A stretch of 64,000 nt of DNA from CAYPTB01 sp964413535 (GTDB taxonomy: Bacteria > Planctomycetota > UBA1135 > GCA-002686595): the NCBI GenBank assembly GCA_964413535.1, contig CAYPTB010000041.1:1-64000 (forward strand). The letters are read 5' to 3'. The notes beneath the pieces are model-generated. The model was not told the origin of the DNA, ran no database searches, and saw only the letters and a program-made list of their open reading frames with translations. The translations under genes and the position numbers were made by a program. Positions 25,354-35,873 of the stretch are shown here, piece after piece (the first letter of the stretch is position 1; each line of letters opens with the position of its first letter).

Positions 25354-25566
25354 GTCCTTCTCCTCACTTCGAGCGATCGGCGCCTCCGCGGCGAACCCAA
25401 CGAGGCCGGGGACGTCGCGAGTCCCCTAGTCTCCCTCGGTGCGGCCGGTATCGGAACGGCTCGGGACCGATCGTGTTGGTCGATTCCCGGAGATGCCTCT
25501 TTCGATGCCGCTCCGGCGCGCCGCGCGCTCGCCCCTGCGCTCGCCCGTGCGCTAAGGTGAGCGGCC

Positions 25567-26397
25567 ATGCAGCCGTCTTTCGAGGTCAGGGGCCTCGCCG
25601 TGGTCCTGCTCGCTCTCTCGGCGTGCCGCTCGGCTCCTCCTCTGAGCTCGGCCGGCGCCTCGAGCCCATTGGATGTGCGGGACACGGATGTGCGGGACGC
25701 GCGAAGCGCCGAAGCTCGTGCGGCGACCCCGATGGAGGGAGACGCCGATCCCGTCGCGGCGGAGGTCGCCGAGCGCGTGCTGGCGCGCCTGGGGGGCCGC
25801 GCCGCCTGGGATCGGGCGCGCTACGTGAGCTGGGTGTTCTTCGGCGGCAGACGCCACCTGTGGGACAAGTGGACGGGCGACGTCCGCATCGACGACTCGG
25901 AGCGCGAGCTCACGATCTCGATGAACCTGCACACGCGCGCGGGAGGCGTGCGCGTCGCCGGGCGCGAGGTGGAAGATCCCGCACTCGCGGCCGAATGGCT
26001 CGACAAGGGCTATCGCTGGTGGATCAACGACTCCTACTGGATGTTCATGCCCTACAAGCTGCGCGATCCCGGCGTGCACCTGCGCTCGTTGGGCGACGGC
26101 GTCCTCTCGGCCGACGGTCGCCCCGCACACGTACTCGAGCTCACGTTCGAGGGCGTGGGCGTCACGCCCGAGAACCGTTACGTGGTCTTTGTCGCGGACG
26201 ACACCGACCTGGTCGAGCAATGGGACTACTTCGCGACGGCCGCCGATCACGAGCCCAAGTTCGCGCGGCCCTGGACGGGTTGGACGCCGCACGCGGGAAG
26301 CTTCGGCGAGATCTGGCTGCCGCACGGCGGCGAGGGCGACGACGACTGGTCGGTCACCGTCCACGAGGAGATCGACGACGGCGTCTTCGGACGCTGA
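25567..26397 (+). CDS. putative lipoprotein, LolA-like fold possible
   Basis: The 276-residue product begins with a lipoprotein signal (VLLALSACRS, Cys at about residue 20) and a low-complexity linker that contains a short duplication (DVRDTDVRDA). The mature domain has a Trp/Tyr-rich beta pattern: YVSWVFFGGRRHLWDKWTGDVRID, WWINDSYWMFMPYKLRDPGV and a late WDYFATAADHEPKF. A similar half-barrel occurs in outer-membrane lipoprotein-sorting proteins and in DUF4292-type families, but identity is not certain. ATG at 25567 sits just after GTGAGCGGCC. It converges on pntB with a 6-bp gap and probably has an envelope role. Confidence 0.65.
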   Translation: MQPSFEVRGLAVVLLALSACRSAPPLSSAGASSPLDVRDTDVRDARSAEARAATPMEGDADPVAAEVAERVLARLGGRAAWDRARYVSWVFFGGRRHLWDKWTGDVRIDDSERELTISMNLHTRAGGVRVAGREVEDPALAAEWLDKGYRWWINDSYWMFMPYKLRDPGVHLRSLGDGVLSADGRPAHVLELTFEGVGVTPENRYVVFVADDTDLVEQWDYFATAADHEPKFARPWTGWTPHAGSFGEIWLPHGGEGDDDWSVTVHEEIDDGVFGR

Positions 26398-26403
26398 TCG
26401 GAA

Positions 26404-27884
<1,481 letters not shown>

Positions 27885-27888
<4 letters not shown>

Positions 27889-28226
27889 GCCTGCGAATCC
27901 TTCTTGGAACCGTCGCGGCGGCCGAACATCCCGAGCATGCGGTCGGTCACGACGAAGCCGCCCACGACGTTGACCATCGCCGTGACGATCGCGAGGAACC
28001 CGAACAGCTTGCCGAGCACGGGGAAATCCGTCGCCACGCACGCCAGGGCGCCGACGATGGTGATTCCGCTGATCGCGTTCGCGCCGGACATGAGCGGCGT
28101 GTGCAAGGTCGGCGGAACCTTCGCGATCAACTCGAAGCCCGTGAAGATCGAGAGGAACAGGATCCACAGGCCGATCACGATGAACGGCACTCCGCTCGAC
28201 TCTCCCGAGAGCAGCGCGATGGTCAT
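27885..28226 (-). CDS. pntAB: NAD(P) transhydrogenase subunit alpha part 2
   Basis: This 113-residue protein supplies the first transmembrane helices of the transhydrogenase alpha chain, split from the NAD-binding part as in Rhodospirillum rubrum and many high-GC bacteria. It has three hydrophobic helices, with the motif GFELIAKVPPTLHTPLMSGA and NAISGITIVGAL conserved in the family, and VVGGFVVTDRMLGMF near the end. ATG at 28226 overlaps the pntAA stop (ATGA) and its stop overlaps the pntB start (GTGA), so the three genes form one translationally linked operon. Confidence 0.97.
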
Positions 28227-29368
28227 CTCGAGGTCACTCCTTCGCCCTGCGCCACGGCCGTCGGCTCGTGACGGATCTCACCGTCCTTCACGAGCAGGCA
28301 GCCAGCGAGGACTTCGTCCTGGAACTCGCGCGACAGCGTCCCGCCCTCGCCGAGCATCAGCTTGCAGAGTGCATGGACGTTTCTGGCGTAGAGCAGACTG
28401 GCGTGCGCGGGAACGGTCGTCGGTAGGTCGGCGATCCCCACGATGGTCACACCGCAACGCTCGACGATCTCGCCCGCGGCGCTGAGCGAGCAATTGCCCC
28501 CCGTCTCGACGGCGAGATCGACGATCACGGATCCCGGCGACATCGAGCGCACCATCTCCTCGTCGACCAGCTTGGGCGCCGGCCGACCCGGGATCAGCGC
28601 GGTGGTGATCACGACGTCGGCGCCTGCCACGCGCTTGCGCACTTCTTCGCGCTGTCGGCGCAGGAAGTCCTCGCTCTGCTCCTTCGCGTAGCCGCCCGAG
28701 CCTTCCATGTCCGCGGCTCCGGGCACGTCGATGAAGCGCGCGCCCAGGCTCTCGACCTGCTCCTTGGCGGCGAGCCGGACATCGGTGGCCTCGACCGTGC
28801 AGCCGAGGCGCCGGGCGGTCGCGATGGCTTGCAAGCCCGCGACGCCCGCGCCGAAGACGACGACCTTCGCGGGCGGGATCGTTCCCGCGGCGGTCATCAG
28901 CAAGGGGCAGAGCTTGGGCAGGTGGCTCGCCGCGAGCAGGACGGCCTTGTAGCCGGCCACGGTCGCTTGCGAGGAGAGCGCATCCATCGGTTGGGCGCGG
29001 CTGATGCGCGGCACGAGATCCATGGCCAGCCAGGCGAACCCGCGCTCGCGCGCCCGCGCGACGACATCGGGATGGATGGCGGGCCAGGCGAAGGCGACGA
29101 GCGTGCTCGCCGCGCCGATCGCATCGCACTCCTCCGGGGTCGGCGGCTGGACCTTGACGATCAGGTCCGCGCGCGAATAGGCCGTGCGATCGCAGATCCG
29201 GGCCCCGGCGGCCTCGAAGTCCGGGTCGGCGATCCGGGCGGCGCTTCCCGCACCCTTCTCGACCAGGACCTCGAGCCCCGCCTTCACGAAGCGCTTGACG
29301 GTGTCGGGAGTGGCGGCGACGCGGGTTTCGCCGGGTCGGGTCTCGCTGGGGACGAACAGGGTGGGCAT
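28223..29368 (-). CDS. pntAA: NAD(P) transhydrogenase subunit alpha part 1
   Basis: PntAA is the soluble NAD(H)-binding domain of transhydrogenase. The 381-residue protein starts MPTLFVPSETRPGETRVAATP, has the AlaDH/PNT N-terminal domain (about 4-135) and the NAD-binding domain (about 145-310). VVVFGAGVAGLQAIATARRLG carries the GxGxxG loop, followed by VEATDVR and VITTALIPGRPAP. These are diagnostic for the family and separate it from alanine dehydrogenase, together with the two downstream membrane subunits. ATG at 29368 is used. The 241-bp region upstream presumably carries the operon promoter, but I cannot name the boxes. Confidence 0.96.
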   Translation of the reverse strand: MPTLFVPSETRPGETRVAATPDTVKRFVKAGLEVLVEKGAGSAARIADPDFEAAGARICDRTAYSRADLIVKVQPPTPEECDAIGAASTLVAFAWPAIHPDVVARARERGFAWLAMDLVPRISRAQPMDALSSQATVAGYKAVLLAASHLPKLCPLLMTAAGTIPPAKVVVFGAGVAGLQAIATARRLGCTVEATDVRLAAKEQVESLGARFIDVPGAADMEGSGGYAKEQSEDFLRRQREEVRKRVAGADVVITTALIPGRPAPKLVDEEMVRSMSPGSVIVDLAVETGGNCSLSAAGEIVERCGVTIVGIADLPTTVPAHASLLYARNVHALCKLMLGEGGTLSREFQDEVLAGCLLVKDGEIRHEPTAVAQGEGVTSR

Positions 29369-29609
29369 GGCACGTCGGTCGGGTTCGGAGGGCGAAGAGT
29401 CTAACGAGCCCGCGCCCCGGGCCGGGCGCGCGGGACGGAAAGATCCGTGCCGGGCGCGGGAGATCGGCCCATGGCGGACGACGCTCCGCAGAGCGCGCCG
29501 TCGGCTCGCTCCCGGCGGCGCCGAGGACTGCGCGAATTCGTTTCGCAGCGGGCGTTGCCGCGGCCGTCCGGCTCGGGACACGCGCGTCGGATCGCGACTC
29601 GAACCGCCC

Positions 29610-30380
29610 TCAGCCCGCGAACAGAAAGTCGCTCTCTTTCGACCAGACCGTGAACCGATAGAGCGGCACGAGCCTGACCACCTCCGCGAGCATCCCCTCC
29701 GGTACACGCTCCCCGAACGCCGCCTGGCGGGCGGAGGCAGGTGCCGGAAGCCGCGATTCAACGGTCAACGCATGCTCACCGGGCTTGTAGTACTTCAGGA
29801 ACTCTTCGATCCGCTCGGAGGTGAGGGACCCGCACGTCCACTCCCCCTTCCAATCGTGCAAGTGCAGGCGAAACCCCGCGAGGCCGTTGAGCAGTCGCAA
29901 CCATTCGCTCGTCCCCTCGCGAGCGAGACGGTTCACGAGGTTCTGTCCGTCGTACCAGCTCTCCGAGCGCAGGCGAAGGCTGACTTCGAGCGCGTCCTCC
30001 TCGATCGCCAGGCACAGGTACGCGTTGCGGTACGCGGCGTCCAGGTCCTTCGCCAGCTCCGTCCCGATCACGCTCTTCAGCCTCTTCTTCTCGGCCTTGC
30101 CGCGACACAGGTAGGCCCAGATGCGCCGCACGCGCATGTGGTTGAAGACCGTCGGGTTGTGGAGGCTCGTGCGAGCGTCCAGGACGACGCCGCGGTCGGC
30201 GCAGAGCGCCACCGCCTGCCGCGCGAGCGCGCCGAGCTTGCGACGCGTGACGAGGCGTCGGTCGCTGTACTGCGGGTCGGTCGCGCAGGCCGGGGACAGC
30301 GCGTGGAAGTCTCCTTCTTCGAAGGCGACCGAGCCGGTCAGAGGGGCGGGTTCGGTGTCGCGGGGAGCGGCCGAAGTCAT
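29610..30380 (-). CDS. uncharacterised protein
   Basis: The 256-residue product is not recognised. The first 70 residues are mixed, then a basic helical region (VRRIWAYLCRGKAEKKRLKSV) is followed by EEDALEVSLRLRSESWYDGQNLVNRL, which looks like an alternating beta/helix domain. HDWKGEWTCGSLTSERIEEFLKYYKPGEHALTVESRLP has tryptophans and glycine typical of a folded core. No signal peptide or membrane helix is visible. ATG at 30380 is only 41 bp from the divergent kinase-TPR gene, so the two share a compact promoter region and may be co-regulated. Confidence 0.65.
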   Translation of the reverse strand: MTSAAPRDTEPAPLTGSVAFEEGDFHALSPACATDPQYSDRRLVTRRKLGALARQAVALCADRGVVLDARTSLHNPTVFNHMRVRRIWAYLCRGKAEKKRLKSVIGTELAKDLDAAYRNAYLCLAIEEDALEVSLRLRSESWYDGQNLVNRLAREGTSEWLRLLNGLAGFRLHLHDWKGEWTCGSLTSERIEEFLKYYKPGEHALTVESRLPAPASARQAAFGERVPEGMLAEVVRLVPLYRFTVWSKESDFLFAG

Positions 30381-30421
30381 CGGTCCATTGTGCGCGCTAC
30401 CTGCGCGCCGGAGCCAGTAGA

Positions 30422-32584
30422 ATGCACGGGGTCGAAGTGCGCCCGATGAGATCGCAAGCGAGCACCGAGGCCCCCACGGACATGCGGTTCGCGCACTTCA
30501 AGTTCGACCCTCTGAAGGATCGCTTGGGCGAAGGGCCCCAGTGCGAGGTATTCCGGGCCGTCGACTCGCGCCTGAACCGCACGGTGGCGCTGAAGATCCT
30601 GCGCCCGCACGTCGAGTTCGATCCGGCCGCCGTCGAGCGTTTCGAGCGCGAAGCGCGCCACACGAGCTCGCTCGCTCATCCGAACATCGCGACCGTCTTC
30701 GAGTACGGCCAGGAGAAGGGGACCTCGTTCATCGCGATGGAGTTCCTCGAGGGCCGCACCCTCGATCGGATCATCAAGGACCGTCCGCTCGGTTGGGCGG
30801 AAGGCGTGCGCATCGGTCTCTTGGTGACGTCCGCGCTCGACCTCGTCCACCGGCACGGGCTCATCCACCGGGACCTGAAGCCCGGAAACCTGATGCTCCT
30901 CGAGGACGGGAACGTGAAGCTCCTCGATTTCGGGATCTGCCGCAGCCGCGAGGAGCAGACGCTCACCCAGGACGGGATGCTGGTCGGCACGGTCCTCTAC
31001 ATGTCGCCCGAGCAGGTTCAGGGAGACGTGCTCCACACCGCGTCGGACATCTTCGCCCTGGGCGCAGTGATGTACCACGCGCTGACCGGCGTGCTGCCCT
31101 TCCCCGGAAAGACGTTTCCCGAGGTGTGTCTCGCGATCCTCGCAGGCCAACCCCGACGACCGTCCGACGTGCGTCAGGGCTTCCCTCCGCTGCTCGAGGA
31201 GTTCCTCGTCAAGTGCCTGCAGCCATCGCCGGCCGACCGCTATCCCGACGCCTCCGCCGCGCACGGCGCGCTGCTCTCCGTCGCGGACTCCATCCAGATG
31301 GAGACGCGCGGGCTGAGGGGGCACACCGCGCTGCGCGGGAAGGTCTTCCTTCCGCCGGTCGCGGTCGAGAAGGGCGGTGAGCAAGGCGAGCTCTTCGCGC
31401 GCGCGTTGCGCAAGGACCTCGAGAGCGAGCTCTCGCGCTCGACCTCGCTCGAGATCCAGATGCTCGACGACGATCGCATGCCGAGCGACGCCCGCGGCTC
31501 CTGGGTGCTGCACACCACCCTCTTGCTCGAAGGGGTTCGCGGAACGGTGAAGCTCCTCGGCGGCCGCATGAACGGCAACAACTCGGTCCAAGCCCTGTTC
31601 AGCGAGGAGCTCGCGCAGGAAGACGAGGACGAGTGGGGTCTGCAGGCGCAGCTCGTGGGCGCTCTGGCTCGCACCGTGAAGCGCAGGCTCGGCGAGTTCT
31701 CCCTGAATCCGATCGACGAGAAGCCGCGCGATCCGCGGCGTGCGGGCGAGCTCGCGCGCAACGCACACTCCGTCCTGCACTGCGGCACGAGCCGCAAGCT
31801 CATGGCGGCGGTCAGCATGTTCCGCCGCGCGATCGAGTCGGACGCCGGCTGCGCGCTCGCCCATGCCGGGCTCGCCGAAGCGCTGGTCTTCAAGTTCCTC
31901 TACTTCGACGGCGACCGGACGTTCATCGACGAGGCCAAGGAGTCGGGCCGGCGCGCGCTGACCATCGATCCCCAGTGCGCCGAGGCCCACACCTCGATCG
32001 GCTTCGCCTACCACATGACGGGGCACAACGAGGACGCGATCCGCGAGTACCGTCTCGCCATCCAACTCGACAACAACGAGTTCATGGCGCACCGCCTGCT
32101 CGGCGCCCTGCTCGCGCGCGAGGGCAACTTCAAGTCGGCCTCTCCGCTCCTGCGGCGCGCGATCGTCCTGCGGCCCACGCACATCGGCTCGTACGATCAC
32201 CTCTACTGCGTGCTGCGCCATCTCGACCGCTACGAGGAAGCCCTGGAGGTCGCCGACCAGGGCATCGCCGTCGCGCGCGACCGCCTGCAGCAAGTCGCGG
32301 ACGACCAGGAGGCGCGGACGCACTCGGCGATGCTGCTCGCGCGCATCGGGCTCGCCAAGGAAGCGCGCAACGAGGTGCGCCGGTCGCTGGAGATCTCGCC
32401 GAAGGACGGCTACACGCTCTACCACTGCGCGTGCGTGCTCGCGATCCTCGGCGACCCGGAGGGAGCCTTGCCGCTCCTGAAGTCCGCGCAGGACCGCGGC
32501 TACTACGTGCGCAGCGAGCTCTTGCGCAACAACGACCTCGATTGCCTGCGCGGGCTGCCGGACTTCCAGGCGATCGCCGGCTGA
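30422..32584 (+). CDS. Ser/Thr protein kinase with TolB-like middle and C-terminal TPRs
   Basis: The 720-residue protein begins with a eukaryotic-type kinase domain (about 27-290): glycine loop LGEGPQCEVF, VALKILRP with the ATP Lys, HRDLKPGNLM, DFGICRS, and SPEQ in the activation region. The kinase is complete. A middle domain (about 300-430) with LRGKVFLPPVAVEKGGEQGEL and FARALRKDLESELSRSTSLE resembles the FlgO/TolB-like module of adenylate-cyclase and CadC proteins. The C-terminal third has tetratricopeptide repeats, visible as ALTIDPQCAEAHTSIGFAYHMTG and similar units. No transmembrane helix is seen, so it is probably cytosolic. ATG at 30422 has GGAG 8 nt upstream; ATGs at 30446 and 30482 are possible. 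Confidence 0.9.
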   Translation: MHGVEVRPMRSQASTEAPTDMRFAHFKFDPLKDRLGEGPQCEVFRAVDSRLNRTVALKILRPHVEFDPAAVERFEREARHTSSLAHPNIATVFEYGQEKGTSFIAMEFLEGRTLDRIIKDRPLGWAEGVRIGLLVTSALDLVHRHGLIHRDLKPGNLMLLEDGNVKLLDFGICRSREEQTLTQDGMLVGTVLYMSPEQVQGDVLHTASDIFALGAVMYHALTGVLPFPGKTFPEVCLAILAGQPRRPSDVRQGFPPLLEEFLVKCLQPSPADRYPDASAAHGALLSVADSIQMETRGLRGHTALRGKVFLPPVAVEKGGEQGELFARALRKDLESELSRSTSLEIQMLDDDRMPSDARGSWVLHTTLLLEGVRGTVKLLGGRMNGNNSVQALFSEELAQEDEDEWGLQAQLVGALARTVKRRLGEFSLNPIDEKPRDPRRAGELARNAHSVLHCGTSRKLMAAVSMFRRAIESDAGCALAHAGLAEALVFKFLYFDGDRTFIDEAKESGRRALTIDPQCAEAHTSIGFAYHMTGHNEDAIREYRLAIQLDNNEFMAHRLLGALLAREGNFKSASPLLRRAIVLRPTHIGSYDHLYCVLRHLDRYEEALEVADQGIAVARDRLQQVADDQEARTHSAMLLARIGLAKEARNEVRRSLEISPKDGYTLYHCACVLAILGDPEGALPLLKSAQDRGYYVRSELLRNNDLDCLRGLPDFQAIAG

Positions 32585-32585
32585 T

Positions 32586-32672
32586 GTCTCGGGTCTCCCG
32601 CCCGAGACCAGCCGGCTCGCGTCGAGCGACCGAAGGTCGCATTCGACGCAGTCGGGTGCGCGCAGCGCACCC
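32586..32672. terminator. two hairpins after the kinase-TPR gene
   Basis: Directly after the stop codon is an 8-bp hairpin (GTCTCGGG at 32586-32593 with CCCGAGAC at 32601-32608). A second 8-bp hairpin, GGGTGCGC (32654-32661) with GCGCACCC (32665-32672), follows. Neither has a T tract. They probably stop transcription between this gene and the convergent GT-C remnant, or stabilise the mRNA end. Confidence 0.55.
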
Positions 32673-32753
32673 GCGCGTCCAACGGTTATTGAGGAGTCGT
32701 CTCTCGCCTTCCTCCCTCCGCCGCACGCGCCCCCTCCCGTCGGATCCCCATCT

Positions 32754-33304
32754 TCAACGCGTTCTCGGGATCGGACACCAGTCCTTCTCGAGTCGGTAGA
32801 TCTCGAGAATCGGCTGATCGTCGACCCGGATCTGGTGGACGATCGCGCCGATCTGATCGAGGTTCGGCGCCGCGTATTCAGCCCACCCGAGTCGGTTGAG
32901 GAGCATCACGTACGTGGAAGGGTTCGGTACGTAAGGTACTGCCTCCTCGACTTTCGACACGCTCAGGTCCGGTCGCAGCCAGATCGGCGCGGCCAGTTGC
33001 ATCGTCCATTCCGCGAGCGGCACCAGGACGCGTGACGAGGGCTCGGCATGCTCGTTCAACCAACGGCACCCGGCGCGATAGGAGTTGCCCCAGTAATCCT
33101 GCGGCAGCGAAGCGCCTCGCAACGTGTTGAGGTAGGACAGAACTCCCAGTATCTGTCGCCGAAGTAGAAATCGCCCAGGCCCTCGTCCCACGTCAAGCCA
33201 TAGGACGGCAGCGTCGCCCAGCCGACTGCGAGGAAAGTGAGTGCGAGCAGCAGCCCGGGGAGGTGCCCTCTGATTTCGCTGGCCTCGCATCCGCTTCGGG
33301 TCAC
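32754..33304 (-). pseudogene. GT-C glycosyltransferase remnant with internal deletion and frameshift
   Basis: Two parts of one membrane protein lie in different frames. From GTG at 33304 the start encodes a signal-anchor helix and the luminal motif SYGLTWDEGLGDFYFGDRYW, typical of the first loop of ArnT/GT39-like enzymes where acidic residues bind the donor. Near 33140-33155 the frame shifts, and the sequence continues as a C-terminal soluble piece (SLPQDYWGNSYRAGCRWLNEH through DWCPIPRTR) to the stop at 32754. A normal protein of this kind has 8-13 transmembrane helices and over 500 residues; here the whole middle is missing. The gene is therefore a deletion remnant. Confidence 0.82.
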
Positions 33305-33682
33305 TCTGATCGGGGCTCGAAGAACTCACGGCAGGTTCAGACGACGGGTCCGGTGCCAGGCTCCCACGAAGTTCGCAGTTCGGTCAAGTTCTCGGGCTGC
33401 GGCGATGGAGCGGTTCGGGACGTCACACACGATTGTGGCAAGTGCCGCAGTCGTGTGCGGCGCACACAGCGCAGCCACCGACGGTGTCCGAGACCCGCCC
33501 AGCTCATCCTTCGCGCGCGCTTCCGGCTTCGGCGAAGCACATTCAGGTGGGTCAGCGCTTCGAGGTGCGGGTTGGGTTGCTGCCTCCAGACGCGCGCGGT
33601 AGCGTCTCGTGCGAAGCCGTTCCCGGAAGCTGCCGGCGGCATCCGATCTTCTCGTACTCGACTGCAACGTCGGTCCCGCCCG
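33305..33682. other. 378 bp without a recognised gene
   Basis: This stretch separates the GT-C remnant from the SGNH hydrolase gene. Open frames on both strands are short, arginine-rich and mutually overlapping, with no family resemblance. It may hold the hydrolase promoter, or leftover DNA from the deletion that broke the GT-C gene. Confidence 0.4.
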
Positions 33683-34852
33683 ATGACGTCACCCCTTTCG
33701 GCACCCAAGGTCCGCCGGCCCTCCGCGCCGAGGAAACCCCTCTTGTGGCGAATCGCGAAAGGGCTGCTCGCGTTGGCAGGACTCGCTCTGGGTGTCCTCG
33801 CGGTCGAGTTCGGCTTCCGGGTATTGGCGCCGCACTTGGGCTTCGGCCCGAAAGAGCTCGCCAACGTCCGTGAGTTCATCCTCGCGGGCACGAACATCGA
33901 GTACGAAGGGCGGGCCCACATCCTCTACAGCCGCATCCGCGCGCGCGAGGAAGTCAACTCGGACGGCTTCGTGGGCCCCGAGTGGTCCATCGCCCGCACG
34001 GACGGTGTCGGACGCATCGTGTGCATGGGAGCTTCGACGACCGAAGGCGGCAACGACGATGGAACGGCCGGGTCCTATCCCTTCCTGCTGGAAGGCGAGC
34101 TCGAGCGGCGCTCCGGACGCGACTTCGAGGTCTTCAACGCGGGGATGTCCGGTTGGACCACGGCCGAGATGACGGTCGCGTGGTTCCTCGACCTGAAGGA
34201 CCTCCGACCGGACTTGGTCGTCATCCACGAGGCGGTCAACGACTCGGAGCCGCGCATGTACCCCAACTTCCGGAACGACTACTCGCACTACCGCAAGACG
34301 TGGGAGATGCCGTGCGCGTCCCCCCTGACGAGGTGGTTCGTCGCGCGGAGCCAGCTCGCCGCCTGGCTGTTCCTCGGCACGGACTCACACTTCATCGCCA
34401 CCTTGGTGAATCAGCAGGACGTGTCCGGGGAAGCGGGCTTCGATGGCGAGCGCTTCACGAACCACAGCGAAGGCGCCTTCCGGCGCAACGTGCTCTCGAT
34501 CGGTCGCGATGCTCGCGCGGACGGCGCGACGGTCGTGCTCGCGACCTTGCCATTCGACCCGCACGTACAGGAGGAGAACATTCCCGGGATCCGGGGATGG
34601 ATCGTCGGAACGCTCGAGCACAACGAGATCCTGCGCGAACTTTCCCGTGAGCACGGCTTCGTCCTGGTCGATCTCGAGCGGGAGTTCCGGACGCAACAGC
34701 CCGAGCTGGTGGGCGGATCGGTCTTCCTCGACTTGGTCCACGTGACCACCCCCGGCAACGCGTGCAAGGCTCGGCTGATCGCCGAGGTCCTCGAGCGCGA
34801 GTGGCTCCCGGGCCTGCCGACCGCGGTCGGCGGGTCGGTGTCGAACGACTGA
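33683..34852 (+). CDS. membrane-anchored SGNH/GDSL hydrolase-like protein
   Basis: The 389-residue protein has a basic N terminus and one signal-anchor helix (about 20-45), then an SGNH-type alpha/beta domain. The four SGNH blocks are visible: GASTTEGG with the nucleophile Ser, NAGMSGWTT with Gly, HEAVNDSEPR with Asn, and the C-terminal DLVHVTTPG with the Asp and His pair. These enzymes are esterases or O-acyl hydrolases, and many planctomycete and polysaccharide loci use them to modify cell-surface sugars. The adjacent GT-C remnant suggests a former glycan locus. ATG at 33683 starts just before the anchor. Confidence 0.85.
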   Translation: MTSPLSAPKVRRPSAPRKPLLWRIAKGLLALAGLALGVLAVEFGFRVLAPHLGFGPKELANVREFILAGTNIEYEGRAHILYSRIRAREEVNSDGFVGPEWSIARTDGVGRIVCMGASTTEGGNDDGTAGSYPFLLEGELERRSGRDFEVFNAGMSGWTTAEMTVAWFLDLKDLRPDLVVIHEAVNDSEPRMYPNFRNDYSHYRKTWEMPCASPLTRWFVARSQLAAWLFLGTDSHFIATLVNQQDVSGEAGFDGERFTNHSEGAFRRNVLSIGRDARADGATVVLATLPFDPHVQEENIPGIRGWIVGTLEHNEILRELSREHGFVLVDLEREFRTQQPELVGGSVFLDLVHVTTPGNACKARLIAEVLEREWLPGLPTAVGGSVSND

Positions 34853-34946
34853 CCCTCCCCGTCCGACCGGAGCGCCGCGGCGCGGTCCCATGGCGACCTT
34901 CCGAGCGGCGTCACTCCGTTCGGGTCCCCCTCGGTACACTCCCCCG

Positions 34947-35756
34947 ATGCAGGCCCCTCTCGTCGTCTTCGACACGGAGACGACCGGTCCCCACTCCCCT
35001 CCCCACCTGCTCGAGATCGGTGCGATCCGCGTGGAGGGGGGGGAGATCGTGGCGCACTTCGCATCGCTCGTGCGGCCCGAGGCGCCCATCGATCCGGTGG
35101 CGCAGTCGCTGCACGGGATCGACCTCGAAATGGTGCGCGACGCTCCCGGCGCCGGCGCGGCCCTGCGCGCCTTCTTCGAGTTCGCGGGCGATGCCTTGCT
35201 CGCCGCCCACGACGCGGCGCGCGATGCCTACGTGCTCGCCTTCGAGTGCCGCCGCCATGGGATCGAGGCTTCGACCTCGCCGGTGGTCGACACGCTGGCG
35301 CTCGCCAAGCGCTGGCTCCCGGAGAGCCCCGACCACCGCCTGGAGACGCTCGTCGGTTTCCTGGACCTGGAGGGCGACGAGATGCACCGCGCGCTACCCG
35401 ACGCCGTCTTCTGCTGGAAGGTGCTCGAAGCGTGCCTCGGGCGGATGGAACCGAGCAGTCCCCGCGGACTGGCCGAGCTCGTGAGCTCCTCGAAGAGGAT
35501 CGTCACGATCGCCGCCGCGGGGCCGGCGGCGCCGCGCATCCCACAGCGCCTGCGCCCGCTGGAGAGCGCGGCGCGCGACGGCGCACGCGTCGTCTTGCAC
35601 TACGCCGAGGACGGGGAGGTTCCCGTCCCGCTCCCCGTCTACCCGCGCATCCTCTACCGCTCGGCGGAACGCGGGTACCTCGAGGGAGAGTGCGCGAACT
35701 CGGGCAGCTTGAAGACCTACCGGCTCGACCGCATCCGCCGGGTGACGCCGGAGTAG
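34947..35756 (+). CDS. DEDDh 3'-5' exonuclease with WYL-like C-terminal segment
   Basis: The 269-residue protein starts with an RNase-T/DNA polymerase III epsilon-type domain (about 1-165). FDTETTG gives the first Asp/Glu pair, AHDAARDAYVL the second Asp, and HRALPDA the His/Asp of the DEDDh set, so the active site is complete. From about residue 200 a separate segment, SAARDGARVVLHY...YRLDRIRRV, looks like a WYL-type ligand/nucleic-acid sensor domain ending. ATG at 34947 is chosen over a start further upstream in poorly coding sequence. The gene contains a run of eight G (around 35036-35043). Without a polymerase gene nearby, a repair or RNA-processing role is equally possible. Confidence 0.85.
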   Translation: MQAPLVVFDTETTGPHSPPHLLEIGAIRVEGGEIVAHFASLVRPEAPIDPVAQSLHGIDLEMVRDAPGAGAALRAFFEFAGDALLAAHDAARDAYVLAFECRRHGIEASTSPVVDTLALAKRWLPESPDHRLETLVGFLDLEGDEMHRALPDAVFCWKVLEACLGRMEPSSPRGLAELVSSSKRIVTIAAAGPAAPRIPQRLRPLESAARDGARVVLHYAEDGEVPVPLPVYPRILYRSAERGYLEGECANSGSLKTYRLDRIRRVTPE

Positions 35757-35873
35757 TGAGCGGAGCGCGCGTCCGCACCTCGGCCAGAGGGGCGTTCCGG
35801 CGCCGGTTGGAGGCGCGCCGCGGCGCTCACGGGACGTTAGACTGCTCGGTCCAAACCCGCGCCGCGAACTCCC

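Noticed and set aside
33305..33682. Several plus and minus frames of 110-190 codons before the SGNH hydrolase gene
   Set aside because: They overlap each other, have no hydrophobic or domain pattern and no ribosome binding sites.
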